Counted from the stretch's first letter, positions 51,188 to 61,280 are shown. The stretch is 64,000 bases of DNA from JBCDHN01 sp965224535 (GCA_965224535.1 CBDCZR010000022.1:62001-126000); one strand, 5' to 3'. Notes: generated from the sequence alone by a model not told the origin. Numbers and translations: made by a program.

Positions 51188-52477
51188 ATGAGTGCAACCG
51201 AGACTTCATTTAATGAATTGGACGGCATACCCGTTCGCTATGACCGCTCGACCCAATTTCCCTACGGGAGTGAGGGGCAAGAGAAGGACTTTTTTTGCAC
51301 CTTCGACCTAAAGGAGCAACTGAATAAATGCTTAAAGGAGCTTTTCGAGATTTGGCCGCTCGAAAGACCAAGGGCCATGCTCTCTGCGGGAACAATTGGG
51401 GATGGACAGCAGCAGCATGGGAAGGGGAAAGCATTCGATTTGGATGGTTTCCTTTTCGAGGATTCTCCGAAATTCATGATGATCGAGTACCCGAAGCGGC
51501 GAGCCCTCTATATTGGAATCAACTCCCACTTGTTCCTCTACTTTTCGCAGGTCCTTAGCTATCACTATCCGGATCATGACGATCACTTTCACGTCGATTT
51601 CAACTTCTCTTTTGCTTATCGGGAGAGTTCGAACGCTCAGACGTTTTACTTACAATCGGCCCTTCGTTATATCTATGGCCGGGACATAGGCGATAGCGGA
51701 CCGGAAGATGATGGTGTTGACGGCCTCTACGGACCGCAAACCCAGGAAGCCATCGACAGCGTGATGGTCGAGCTTGGATTGACGGGACAGGGAGGATTGA
51801 ATATCTCGAGCGTGTGGGAAAATTTTCTGACCCACACCCGTAACAGAGCTTTTCAGTCAGGTCCTATCGTTCCGCCGCCTCCTCCGATATTGGGCGAGGA
51901 GCGTGTCTTTGACAAATGTTTGTCAAAAGTTCACAACCGGGGTTCGGCTCCCGAAGATTTTCTCAACGAACTGGTCGATTGGGCCTTGGAGGCTCCCGAC
52001 GAGATTTTCGCGCGAAACGAAAATTTCGACATTTACTCAAAAATTGTCAGCCACTTGGGACCTTGGGACGGCTTACTTCACCGGAAGGCGGCCATGTTGG
52101 AGGTCCTGCGGGTCCTTGGCGGATTTGAAAGTTCGTGGGATTGGAACGAGGGGCCAGATTCCACGAACCCGAATTCCAACACGGATTGCACCGAAGAAGC
52201 GGGAATCTTCCAATGTTCCGGCGACTCAATGAATTTCGACTCAAGTCTACGCAACCTCTTGGAGACGCATTCGTCAAACGGTAGCACGACTTGCAAAATG
52301 TTTCAAAAGGTGACCAAGCAGAACCACGAATTTGCCATGGAATACTGTGCGCGTCTCATTCGACTCACCACTTTGCACCACGGCCCGATCAAGCGTGATA
52401 AGCCGAGCAGCAAGGATCACATCTATGCTTGGATCCGCCGCGATTGCGTTGACGAATTTCGAAATTTTCTCATTTAG
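51188..52477 (+). CDS. Peptidoglycan-hydrolase-like protein (extensin-like/M15 fold plus PG-binding domain)
   Basis: This is a 429-residue protein. Residues ~60-140 contain QQHGKGKAFDLDGF (His77, Asp84) and DDHFHVDF (His133/His135), the zinc-ligand pattern of extensin-like C-terminal and M15 peptidase domains. Residues ~155-195 look like a peptidoglycan-binding domain (GVDGLYGPQTQEAID). A proline-rich linker leads to a C-terminal domain with LGGFESSWDWNEG and cysteines, resembling a lysozyme-like fold. There is no signal peptide, so export, if any, must be by another route such as phage-type lysis or a contractile system. Base composition is lower in GC than flanking genes, suggesting transfer. 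Confidence 0.65.
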   Translation: MSATETSFNELDGIPVRYDRSTQFPYGSEGQEKDFFCTFDLKEQLNKCLKELFEIWPLERPRAMLSAGTIGDGQQQHGKGKAFDLDGFLFEDSPKFMMIEYPKRRALYIGINSHLFLYFSQVLSYHYPDHDDHFHVDFNFSFAYRESSNAQTFYLQSALRYIYGRDIGDSGPEDDGVDGLYGPQTQEAIDSVMVELGLTGQGGLNISSVWENFLTHTRNRAFQSGPIVPPPPPILGEERVFDKCLSKVHNRGSAPEDFLNELVDWALEAPDEIFARNENFDIYSKIVSHLGPWDGLLHRKAAMLEVLRVLGGFESSWDWNEGPDSTNPNSNTDCTEEAGIFQCSGDSMNFDSSLRNLLETHSSNGSTTCKMFQKVTKQNHEFAMEYCARLIRLTTLHHGPIKRDKPSSKDHIYAWIRRDCVDEFRNFLI

Positions 52478-52540
52478 CATTGTCTGATCGCCCCGGTTCG
52501 CGCCGACTTGGTGGGAACGGATCTCGCAGACATTACCTCG

Positions 52541-53851
52541 TCAAACAATTCCCGACAACGTCCCCGAACTATCGCTAAACGAATCCGCTTCCACCTTCAT
52601 CCCGTGAAGCATCGTCAGCAGCAAGTTCGAAAACGGCGTACTGCCGGGTTCATGCGTTAGATGCTGGCCCTGCCGAATGCCGTTGGCGGTACCGCCGGCA
52701 AAGAGCAGCGGCAGGTTTTTGGGAGAATGAGTGCCGGTTTTGCCGCTGTTCATTCCACTGCCGAAAAGAACCATCGTACGGTCCAGCAGCGTGCCGTCGC
52801 CGTCGGGCGTCGATTGCAGGCGGGTGAGGAAGTAGGTCCACTGCTCGACTAGAAAGCGATCGATCTTAGCCAGAGTGGCCAGCATGGACTCGTCACCGCC
52901 GTGGTGGCTGTAGGTGTGCTGATCGCCTTGAATGCCCAACTCGGCATAGGAACCGCCATTCGATTCTTTGCCCAATTGAAACGTGGCGACGCGCGTGGTG
53001 TCGGTCTGCAGAGCGAGGGCGATCAGGTCGTACATCGTCTTGAGATAAGCGCGGAAGTTGTGCGGCTGCGGGCGGGCATCGAGCGACAGTCCATCGGTGC
53101 TCACGGTCGGCTTGGGTTTGTCGATCCAGGCTTCGCGACGCTGGACTCGACGCTCGACTTCCCGGACCGAGGTCAGGTATTGATCGAGTTTCTCGCGATC
53201 GGCTTGGCCGAGCCGACGTTCGAGGGCGCGGCTGTCTTCGAGCACGGAATCGAGGATGCTGCGATCCTCGGCGAGCCGTTGTTGCTGGGCGCTGCGCGAT
53301 GCAGCGGAGTCCACGACGAACAACCGCTCGAACACCGCGGGGGGCCGGTTTTCGGCCGGCAACGGGGTACCGCGGTCGTCAAAGGACAACGTGATCGAGT
53401 GACCGGCCGTACCTGTGCCGTTGCTGAACGAAAGCTCGAGCGACGGGATGCGGGTCTGCAATCCGTGAACGCGCGCGGCGGCTTGGTCGACGGAGATCGA
53501 GTTGGCGTAGTCCCTTCCGGGCGTGCCCTCCAGGTGAGCCCCGGTGAGGAACACATCGGCGCCGCCGTGGCCACCCCATGCTCGCGGATGTTCGAGGCCA
53601 CTCAGACAGGTCACATGCTCCTTCACGGGGGCGAGCGGTTCCAGCGAGGGCGACAATTCCCAGTCAGGGCCTTCGCCCTGCGGCTTCCACTTCATGAAGT
53701 TGACGCCGTTGGGAATATAACAACAAACCATGCGTGGTATATTAGTCGCGGTTTGAGCAGAGGCGCGCTTCGGCATCGTCGCATCGAGAGCGGGCAATGC
53801 GATACTGACGCCTGTGCCGCGCAGGAAGGTTCGGCGGGAGAGTGTTTTCAT
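52541..53851 (-). CDS. DUF1552 protein with Tat signal
   Basis: This is a 436-residue protein. A twin-arginine signal (SRRTFLRGTGVSIALPALDA) precedes a DUF1552 domain: MVCCYIPNGVNFMKW, LSGLEHPRAWGGHGGAD, VFERLFV, and the late segment HHGGDESMLATLAKIDRFLV with VLFGSGMNSGKTGTHSPKNLPL. These proteins are encoded beside DUF1592-family cytochromes in planctomycetes and verrucomicrobia, probably as periplasmic oxidoreductase partners; biochemistry is unknown. It is 11 bases downstream of the DUF1592 gene, in one operon. Confidence 0.9.
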   Translation of the reverse strand: MKTLSRRTFLRGTGVSIALPALDATMPKRASAQTATNIPRMVCCYIPNGVNFMKWKPQGEGPDWELSPSLEPLAPVKEHVTCLSGLEHPRAWGGHGGADVFLTGAHLEGTPGRDYANSISVDQAAARVHGLQTRIPSLELSFSNGTGTAGHSITLSFDDRGTPLPAENRPPAVFERLFVVDSAASRSAQQQRLAEDRSILDSVLEDSRALERRLGQADREKLDQYLTSVREVERRVQRREAWIDKPKPTVSTDGLSLDARPQPHNFRAYLKTMYDLIALALQTDTTRVATFQLGKESNGGSYAELGIQGDQHTYSHHGGDESMLATLAKIDRFLVEQWTYFLTRLQSTPDGDGTLLDRTMVLFGSGMNSGKTGTHSPKNLPLLFAGGTANGIRQGQHLTHEPGSTPFSNLLLTMLHGMKVEADSFSDSSGTLSGIV

Positions 53852-53862
53852 ATAGACTCGGC

Positions 53863-56430
53863 TTATTTAGATTGGAATTGCTCGCTGGCGACGATCTCTT
53901 TGATCACGCCGCGCAGGGTTTTGCCATTGGTTTTCATCGATGCGACGAGCGAATCGAGCCACTCGCGATCGGAATATTCCATACCGCGACCGAGCGCGTA
54001 GGTGGCGAGTTTCTCGACGAGGCAACGCAGAAATTGGTCCTCCTTTTCCAGCAGGGCAGCTTGCAGATCTTCGATCCCACGGATTTCCCGGCCGTCGGGC
54101 ATGCGGGCGCTGGCGTCGATCGGCGGGTCGTTCGTGTTAGTCCAGCCATGCCAGCCGTGGGCTTCCTGTTCGTTCCACGAACCGTCACCGCGGTAGTTTT
54201 CGAGCGCGAAACCCAGCGGGTCGATCTTGTTGTGGCAGGCGGCGCAGGCCGGGAGTTGGCGATGTATTTCCAGCCGCTTGCGCACGGTGACTTGACCCTG
54301 GCCCGGTACTTTTTGCGGAATCTCGCCAGCATCGGGCGGAGGCGGAGGCGGTGGATCACCAAGGATGTTATCTAGAATCCATTTACCGCGCACGACGGGT
54401 GATGTGCGCGTGCCGTTGGAAGTGACGGTTAGCATGCTGCCTTGAGTCATCACCCCGCCACGTTGCACTCCGGGCGGTACCTCAACACGACGGATGTGAT
54501 CACCGCGCACGCTTTCGATATTGTAGAACCGCGCGAGCCGTTCGTTGATGGTGACGAAGTCGGACTTGATGAAATTCGTCACTGGCAGGTCGTTATGCAG
54601 GATCTCGGCAAAAAAACCTTCGCTTTCGCGGATCAACGATTTGCGCAAATGTTCGTCCCAGCGGCGGAAATAGTTCCTGCTGGGCGGATTGACGCCTACT
54701 TCCCGGAGGTCGAGCCACTGACCGGCGAAGTTTTCGGTTAGCGCGGCGGATTTGGGATCGGCGAGTAATCGGTCGACCTGCCGGTGCAGCGTCGCGGTAT
54801 CGGAAAGTCGATCTTGTGCGGCAAGTTGTACTAGTTCGTCATCCGGCAGGCTCGACCACAGAAAATAGCTCAGCCGCGAGGCGATTTCATAATCGTCGAG
54901 GGATTTCTCCGACGCACCCGCGGTAGCTTCAGCCAAATATAGAAAGTGTGGCGAGGTCAGCACTGAAATCAGGGGCGCTTTGATCGCTTCTTCAAAGTTA
55001 GGCATTTGTGGGCGAACCGCATTATAGAGTTGCAGCTTGCGATCGACTTCCTCGTCGGTCACTGGCCTCCGCCAAGCCTTGGTCATGAACTTCTGGATCA
55101 CTTCGCGCGCGTATTCCGGCGTATCGTGATCGTGTTGCGATGGGACGAGAATTCTGGCGTGACTCGCAGGCGGCCAGGCATCGAAAACAGGTCCTTCGAA
55201 CTCAACCCAGTCGAGGTAAAGATCCGGACGCGGTAAGTTTTTCCCCGAGGCGCCCAAGCTATGGATCGCCGCGGTAACGGGAATATTGTAAACATTACGC
55301 AGCTTGATTCCGCCCGAGCCTTCTTCCAAGCGCCCGCGGATCTCGTAAGTTTTCGGCTGGTCGAGCGGCGCATCGATATCGAATTCCGCAACCGTGCGGA
55401 ACGTGGTCGACGTCCGAATTTGCACGCGCGGTGGCCCAAACTGGAACCTCATCTCTTTGCGAAAATGCTCGCGCATCATCGGAAACACATGTTCCACGCT
55501 GTAGGGGTTAGAATCCGGTTTCGGCGAGTAAGTGGCGACACCGAAGTCCACGACCTCTTCGCGGCTGGGGATATCTGCCGACGCACGGACCCGGATGATG
55601 TAGTCGCCCGGACGAAAGTGGCTCGCGATGTGAAGAAAACCGTGCGGCGGCATGACCTTTAACCGATCCCCTGCGACTTCGGTGTGGCTCAGCACCGAAA
55701 CGTGGACCTTGACGTTTTCGCCCTCCCAACCCGTTTGCATGTCGTACCGCGGCATTTTTTCGGCCGTAGCGATGCGCCAACGAATCGACTTCGGCTGCGG
55801 TCCGGTCACGATCGCGCGATCGACAATGCTGCGCGCCGCGGCCAGGTATTTTTCGATTTGCAACGGCGAGATATTTTGCGCCGCGCCAATGTTGTCGAAC
55901 CCAAACGCAGGCGGATCGGCCGGAAAATCGTCGGCTGGCCGGAAGTCGATCCCGATGAGATCACGGATCGTGTTGTTGTACTCCGCCCGGTTCATCCGCC
56001 TCATCGCGACCTGCCCGCCCGTACTCTGAATCGCCGCCTCGCGACGACGCAGTTCGGCCGTGATCCACTCGATCACGGTGGTTAGCTCCTCTACCGCGGG
56101 CTGAGGTTCGTCTTCGGGCGGCATTTCGCCCGAGTTGATCCGATCCATGATCTCGGTCCAGCGGCTGGCGACGTTTCGCTTGCTGAAATCGAGGTCGATG
56201 TCATCCAAACGCAGGCCGGCTTTTTGCTTTTCCGGCCCGTGGCACTTGGTGCAGAATTCTTGGAACACGGGGCGAATGGACTCATCGAAGGCGGCGCGAT
56301 CGAATTGTGGGAAGTCTTGGGCGGCTGCCGAACACGTCAAGGCGAGCAGCAAGACCCAAGCGAGGAAGCTAACAACGCGCCTGCTGTCATTTGAATTTCG
56401 GAATCCTTTCGTCACTGGGCATTCGATCAT
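53863..56430 (-). CDS. Cytochrome c-containing DUF1587/1592/1588/1585 protein
   Basis: This is an 855-residue secreted protein. A signal segment (about 20-37, ending CSAAAQ) is followed by a c-type heme site C-T-K-C-H at 60-64, then the usual series: DUF1587 (ANRMMNRAEYNNTIRDLIG region), DUF1595, DUF1592 (SRLSYFLWSSLPDD), DUF1588 (RGGVMTQGSMLTVTSNGTRTSP) and DUF1585 near the end (a second site CAACHNKIDP). It is paired with DUF1552. The likely role is periplasmic oxidation of a sugar or polyol, inferred from genome context in related bacteria. ATG 56430 chosen; an ATG nearer the signal peptide is not available. Confidence 0.9.
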   Translation of the reverse strand: MIECPVTKGFRNSNDSRRVVSFLAWVLLLALTCSAAAQDFPQFDRAAFDESIRPVFQEFCTKCHGPEKQKAGLRLDDIDLDFSKRNVASRWTEIMDRINSGEMPPEDEPQPAVEELTTVIEWITAELRRREAAIQSTGGQVAMRRMNRAEYNNTIRDLIGIDFRPADDFPADPPAFGFDNIGAAQNISPLQIEKYLAAARSIVDRAIVTGPQPKSIRWRIATAEKMPRYDMQTGWEGENVKVHVSVLSHTEVAGDRLKVMPPHGFLHIASHFRPGDYIIRVRASADIPSREEVVDFGVATYSPKPDSNPYSVEHVFPMMREHFRKEMRFQFGPPRVQIRTSTTFRTVAEFDIDAPLDQPKTYEIRGRLEEGSGGIKLRNVYNIPVTAAIHSLGASGKNLPRPDLYLDWVEFEGPVFDAWPPASHARILVPSQHDHDTPEYAREVIQKFMTKAWRRPVTDEEVDRKLQLYNAVRPQMPNFEEAIKAPLISVLTSPHFLYLAEATAGASEKSLDDYEIASRLSYFLWSSLPDDELVQLAAQDRLSDTATLHRQVDRLLADPKSAALTENFAGQWLDLREVGVNPPSRNYFRRWDEHLRKSLIRESEGFFAEILHNDLPVTNFIKSDFVTINERLARFYNIESVRGDHIRRVEVPPGVQRGGVMTQGSMLTVTSNGTRTSPVVRGKWILDNILGDPPPPPPPDAGEIPQKVPGQGQVTVRKRLEIHRQLPACAACHNKIDPLGFALENYRGDGSWNEQEAHGWHGWTNTNDPPIDASARMPDGREIRGIEDLQAALLEKEDQFLRCLVEKLATYALGRGMEYSDREWLDSLVASMKTNGKTLRGVIKEIVASEQFQSK

Positions 56431-56661
56431 TCATTACTACTCTCGATGCCGCACAAAAACCTTTCGCGTTTTTTTCCGTCGAGCAGGCTGCCTCCACCGG
56501 GTTCGCAGATCGGTTCCATCTTCCCAACCAGGTAGGCGAACATCTCCATGCACCGAGTGGTCCGAAATCCCTGCGCCCGCCGGTTGAAAGCTTGAAAATC
56601 GTAAAAAGATCGCGGTAAATCGCCTCCCCCGGCAGACGTTTCTCAGCATCCTGACCTCACA

Positions 56662-59115
56662 ATGAAACATTTTCTCCTCAGCCTAGCCGTGACGGTCGTG
56701 CTTCCGGCGGCGGCCGATGACGCAGCCGGTATCGCGTTCTTCGAGCGAAAAGTGCGTCCCATCCTCGTGGAAGCCTGTTACGATTGCCATTCGGTCGAGT
56801 CCGGCAAATCCAAGGGCGATCTGCTGGCCGATTCCCGCGACGCCTTGCTCAAAGGCGGCGAACTGGGGCCGGCCATTATCGCGGGGAACCCGGAGGAAAG
56901 CCTGCTCTATCAGGCGGTGACCTACACCGATGACGATCTGGAAATGCCGCCGAAAAAGCAGCTTTCCGAGGACCAAATCGAGGTTCTGCGCAAGTGGATC
57001 GCGATCGGTGCGCCCGATCCACGGCAGGGCGAAGCTCCGGTGGCGGAGGAGGCGATCGACTTCGACGAGGCGCGCAAGCACTGGGCGTTTCGGCCCCTAA
57101 CAAACCCAAAACCGCCGCAGGTCAGCGATCCAAATTGGCCGCGTCAGGACATCGACCGCTTCGTCCTCGCGCGCCTGGAAGAGGAAAAGCTGAAACCCAC
57201 CACGCCGGCCGACGCGGTAGCGCTGATGCGCCGAATTCACTACGACCTCACCGGCCTGCCGCCGACTCCCGAACAACAGGACGCCTTCCTCAACGCCGCC
57301 GATGCGGATCTTGCGCAGGCAACCGAATCGCTCGTCAATGAGCTGCTCGACAGCCATCACTTTGGCGAGCGCTGGGCGCGGCATTGGCTCGACGTCGTCC
57401 ATTACGCCGAGACGATCGGCAAGCCGCGCAATTTCGTGAACCCGCTGATGTGGAAGTATCGCGACTACGTCATCAGCGCCTACAACGCGGACAAACCGTT
57501 CGACCAATTCGTCACCGAGCAACTCGCGGGCGATCTCTTGCCGGCCGATGATCTTGCGCAACGCCGGGAGCAGATGGTGGCGACCGGTCTGCTGCTGACG
57601 GGTCAGCGCGCCTACTCCGGTTCGGGAAAAACGCCGCAAGCTCTGGAATATCTGGCCGACGACATCGACGATCAGCTTAACGTGATTGGGCACGCGTTTT
57701 TGGGTTTGTCAGTCACTTGCGCGCGCTGTCACGATCACAAATTCGATCCCATTCCGACGGCCGACTATTACGCGATCGCCGGAATTCTGCGCAGCACCAG
57801 TTCCTACAACGGCAAGGTCGGCCCGCCGGTGAACGCGGATTTCAAAGGCGGGCCCGCCGGAGGCGCTGCGGCCCGATTCGTCGCGATGCAGGAAGATGTC
57901 GCCGAGCTGGAACGAATCGGAGCGATGCACTCCAAGGCCGAGGGAATGCGTACCGCGTTGCGAAGGCTGGAGGCTGGCCTGGCCAAAAAGAAGCAGATCG
58001 CCAAAAAGAGCGCCAAAGGAAACGAGGCCGAAATCGCGCCGCTGAAGAAAAAGATCGCCGGAATCCGCGCTGGCCTAACAAAGCTAGAATCCCAACTTGC
58101 TGAGCCGGTCGAAGCGGAAAGGGTGGCCGCGGTTAGCGATCATCCTAAGCCGGTCGAGCAACCGCTTTTCATCAAAGGCGACTCCGCGAATCATGGCCCG
58201 GTGATACCACGGGGCTTTTTGCAAGTTCTGCCCGTTTCCGGCGAGGATTTGGCAATTCCGGACGATCAAAGTGGTCGCGCCCAGCTCGCCAAGTGGCTGA
58301 CATCGCCGGAAAACCCGCTTGCGGCGCGCGTCTACGTCAATCGCGTGTGGCAGCATCTTTTTGGCGTTGGCCTTGTGGAATCGGCCGATAACTTTGGCCT
58401 CACCGGGCAAGCGCCGAGCCATTCGGAACTGCTCGATCACCTGGCGAGTTGGTTTCGGCAAAACGGCGGCTCGACCAAATCGCTCATCCGCATGCTCGTC
58501 CTCAGCCAAACTTACCAGCTAAGCTCAACGCCGCATGAATCGGGCATGGCCAGCGATCCCGGCGCGCGTTTGCGGTGGCGCATGACCCCGCGCCGCCTCG
58601 AGGTCGAGGCGATTCGCGATACCGTCCTCATGGCCTCGCAACGCCTGCAAACCGGATCGCCCGGTCCCAGCGACGCCGCCCGCCAAGGATTCCATCAAGT
58701 GGGCAGCGTTTCCGTTTCTTACGACGATCCTCACCGCGGCGTCTATCTCTCGATCCTGCGCGAAGCGGTGCCGCACCAGTTAGAGGTGTTCGATTTTCCC
58801 GATCCCGCCTTCATCCGCGGAACGCGCACGACCAACAACACGCCGACTCAAGCGCTCTATATGATGAACAGCGATTTCATCACCCAGGCCAGCGTCGATA
58901 CCGCGAAACACGTGCTTAGGACGGAAGAAATCCCGGAAGCCCGCGCCGAATTGGCGATTCGCATCAGTCTCGGCCGTCCCGCCAAGCCGGACGAAGCGTC
59001 ACAGGCGTTGCGTTATGTCAAAACGGCAACTTCCGCAGGCTCCGATCCGCAAACGGCGTGGGCGCGGCTCTGTCAGGTGTTGTTCGCATCGACGGAGTTT
59101 CGGTATGTGTGGTAG
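56662..59115 (+). CDS. PSD1/DUF1549/DUF1553 secreted cytochrome-like protein
   Basis: This is an 817-residue protein. A signal peptide (about 1-18) is followed by a PSC1-type cytochrome domain with C-Y-D-C-H at 39-43, then DUF1549 (RIHYDLTGLPPTPEQQ, FGERWARHWLDVVHYAET) and DUF1553 near the end (NPLAARVYVNRVWQHLFG...RTTNNTPTQALYMMN). A lysine-rich coiled coil of about 60 residues separates the two. Such genes normally precede a DUF1501 gene; none follows here. It is divergent from the DUF1592/DUF1552 operon. Confidence 0.92.
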   Translation: MKHFLLSLAVTVVLPAAADDAAGIAFFERKVRPILVEACYDCHSVESGKSKGDLLADSRDALLKGGELGPAIIAGNPEESLLYQAVTYTDDDLEMPPKKQLSEDQIEVLRKWIAIGAPDPRQGEAPVAEEAIDFDEARKHWAFRPLTNPKPPQVSDPNWPRQDIDRFVLARLEEEKLKPTTPADAVALMRRIHYDLTGLPPTPEQQDAFLNAADADLAQATESLVNELLDSHHFGERWARHWLDVVHYAETIGKPRNFVNPLMWKYRDYVISAYNADKPFDQFVTEQLAGDLLPADDLAQRREQMVATGLLLTGQRAYSGSGKTPQALEYLADDIDDQLNVIGHAFLGLSVTCARCHDHKFDPIPTADYYAIAGILRSTSSYNGKVGPPVNADFKGGPAGGAAARFVAMQEDVAELERIGAMHSKAEGMRTALRRLEAGLAKKKQIAKKSAKGNEAEIAPLKKKIAGIRAGLTKLESQLAEPVEAERVAAVSDHPKPVEQPLFIKGDSANHGPVIPRGFLQVLPVSGEDLAIPDDQSGRAQLAKWLTSPENPLAARVYVNRVWQHLFGVGLVESADNFGLTGQAPSHSELLDHLASWFRQNGGSTKSLIRMLVLSQTYQLSSTPHESGMASDPGARLRWRMTPRRLEVEAIRDTVLMASQRLQTGSPGPSDAARQGFHQVGSVSVSYDDPHRGVYLSILREAVPHQLEVFDFPDPAFIRGTRTTNNTPTQALYMMNSDFITQASVDTAKHVLRTEEIPEARAELAIRISLGRPAKPDEASQALRYVKTATSAGSDPQTAWARLCQVLFASTEFRYVW

Positions 59116-59127
59116 GTGGAACCTGGC

Positions 59128-59217
59128 GTAGAATGGACATCCTGTCCGTTCTCCCACGCGAGCCTTGGGAGCGTGAAGCTTGGCGCGCCACGCGAACGGA
59201 CAGGATGTCCATTCTAC
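59128..59217. repeat. 90-bp intergenic palindromic repeat
   Basis: Perfect 23-base inverted arms GTAGAATGGACATCCTGTCC... (59128-59150) and the complement (59195-59217) enclose a 44-base spacer. Each arm contains the near-palindrome GGACATCCTGTCC. It lies 12 bases after the PSD1 stop. It has the form of a REP/MITE element and may also end transcription. Confidence 0.8.
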
Positions 59218-59225
59218 CCTTCTAG

Positions 59226-59684
59226 AGCCGGCCCGCTTCACGGCGTGATGCCAATTGGCCGATCCAACTGCTCGGCGCCTACGCCGCACCGCAATATGAG
59301 CGCGTTGTCCGTGCCCTGGCCGAGCACGATGGCGTAACGATTGAAAAGCAGCCAAGCTTGGCCTCGAAGCCCGGCGCGCGCGTGGAACTGAAGCACGCGA
59401 TGCATGGTGATCTGGTGTCTTTGCACTTGGAAGAGGGCGGGGATGGATTCACGATCGGGCTTTCGGTTGCCGAACCGGGCGCGCCGAAGCCCGAACCAAC
59501 TCCCAGCCGGATTAACGAGCCGATTTTCGACAAACGGCGGGTTCGGATGGCAACTACGATTTGGGACGGCCAAACGATTGCCGTGGGGTTGGCCGGCCGC
59601 GGTGAAATCCCGAATCGGCTGCTTTTCGTCACCTCGCGCCTCATCGATCCCTGCGGCTTGCCGAAGCCGGATTCACCGCACTAG
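59226..59684 (+). pseudogene. C-terminal fragment of a secretin-like or related protein
   Basis: An open plus frame without a proper start reads QLLGAYAAPQYERVVRALAE, VTIEKQPSLASKPGARVEL and ends TIWDGQTIAVGLAGRGEIPNR with RLLFVTSRLIDPCG. The alternation and the W-DGQT-..-GL ending resemble the last strands of secretin-type domains, as found in verrucomicrobial type II secretion-like proteins. The N-terminal bulk is missing. It starts right after the palindromic repeat. Confidence 0.4.
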
Positions 59685-59818
59685 GACCAGGCCGCAGGTC
59701 CACCCAAAGCTCGCTCCAAGGATGCGCTGGCGACGATCGCAGCCCACCGGTTTCCGGATTCCGGCTGCGTTGGCTGCATCTACACCTTTGGCCAGGGTGA
59801 GACCCGCGGCGCGGCACT

Positions 59819-61024
59819 TCATTGCAGCAAGTCGTCGATCGAATCCAGCGAAACGCGAAACACCTCGGTTTGCAGCTTGCAACGCGATAGCGCAATCCAG
59901 AGATAACCGTCATGCTCAATGACATGCGGGTATTGCAGGCTGGCGATGCCTTTGCTGAACTTTTTCCAAATGCTCGCGAACCCTTCCGGAGCTTCCGGAG
60001 CCGGGACGTCGAGCTGCGCCATGCGCGTGAACGTTTTGCCGCCTTCGCTGATCGAGATGTGCAGTTGCCGCCGCGCCCATTTCGGGTTCGCGTTCGAAAC
60101 CATCACACGGTAACCTCGGCTTGTCGGCGTCGAGAAAATTTTGCTCGTAGAGTTCGGAAAATTCGTGAGTTGCGGCGGGCTCCACGATTTGCCGAGATCG
60201 GCTGAGATGGAGTGGAAGAGGCGTTGCGAGCCGCCGTTATCACGGAAGAGCGCGTTGAGGGTTTTGTCAGGCATGAGCCAGAAAATCGGCTCATCGGGCC
60301 GAAAGCCTTTCACCTCGCCAACGCGGACAACCGGGTAGGCCTGCCACGCACCGAGTTCCTCCCTGCCGCCAATCAAAATCGTCACGTTAAACCGCGAATC
60401 GCGCCGCGTTAGAATCCAATCCCCGGTGGGCAACCGCTGGGGCGGGAAGTTGTTGATCGCGTTGTCGTAGACCTTGCCTTTTCGCTTCCATTGGCCGGCC
60501 GCGCCGTCCCAAACGAACGCGAGCAGTTGCAGCTCCTTGTCCGCGCCGAACGCGCCCTTCCCTTTGTAGTGAGCCGCGAGAGCCAGCAGTTCGCCGTCGC
60601 GAATCCACAGGCCGCGCGCGATGTAGGCGTAGGGTTCCTCCGGCGTGCCGGTGACCGATTTCGCCTCGCTCCAGTTGAGGCCGTCGGCGCTGGTGGCGTA
60701 CTTGATTTCCTGCGTCGGCCAGTCCTCGATTTTCGGGCCATCGCTCCAAATGCACCAAAATTTCCCGTCGTGATAAGCCAGATAATTGTGGAGCTGGAGC
60801 CGCATTTTGTTCATCTCCAGCTTGTCGCCGGGGCCGATGCCGGGAGAGCGATGGACGGGATTGATGACGGCGTGCTCGCCGGAGATTTTCGGCAATGCGT
60901 CAAAGTCGATCGCGGTAGGGTCGGTTCCGGAATTTGGGAGGTTGAGAATTGGCGCCGGATCGGCGTTGGCGGCCGGCAGAGCCAAAATCAGGCATAGCAG
61001 CATTGGGTAGGCGGGTTTTGTCAT
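59819..61024 (-). CDS. Secreted sialidase/BNR-like glycosidase family protein
   Basis: This is a 401-residue protein with signal peptide (MTKPAYPMLLCLILALPAANA). It has the layout of six-bladed exo-alpha-sialidase-like proteins: GKFWCIWSDGP, IKYATSADGLNWSEA, YIARGLWIRDGELLALA, LFHSISADLGKSWSPPQLTN and ISISEGGKTFTRMAQL, with Asp-box-type S-x-D-x-G-x-x-W motifs. Start at 61024 chosen because the longer frame adds 77 low-quality residues. It may release sialic acid or related sugars, but the catalytic tyrosine and arginine triad is not assigned. Divergent from panD. Confidence 0.8.
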   Translation of the reverse strand: MTKPAYPMLLCLILALPAANADPAPILNLPNSGTDPTAIDFDALPKISGEHAVINPVHRSPGIGPGDKLEMNKMRLQLHNYLAYHDGKFWCIWSDGPKIEDWPTQEIKYATSADGLNWSEAKSVTGTPEEPYAYIARGLWIRDGELLALAAHYKGKGAFGADKELQLLAFVWDGAAGQWKRKGKVYDNAINNFPPQRLPTGDWILTRRDSRFNVTILIGGREELGAWQAYPVVRVGEVKGFRPDEPIFWLMPDKTLNALFRDNGGSQRLFHSISADLGKSWSPPQLTNFPNSTSKIFSTPTSRGYRVMVSNANPKWARRQLHISISEGGKTFTRMAQLDVPAPEAPEGFASIWKKFSKGIASLQYPHVIEHDGYLWIALSRCKLQTEVFRVSLDSIDDLLQ

Positions 61025-61280
61025 GGTTGGTGGGTTGGTGGATGCATCTTTTCCCCCACCACGCTGAGTTGCTGGCACTTTTCTCTGGCAATCCACCTTC
61101 CCATTTCGGCAGGAAACACCAAGTGTCGTCAAAACGCATCTTTTGATTGAACGGAAACCACCAACAAGAACCCTGCGCACCTTCGATCCTCTATTTTCCC
61201 GATTCCCCTTAGCGGTTGAAATCGTAAGGTTGCTGCCAGACGTTTGGTCCAACACCCATTCGATTGGAAAAATTACGCCG

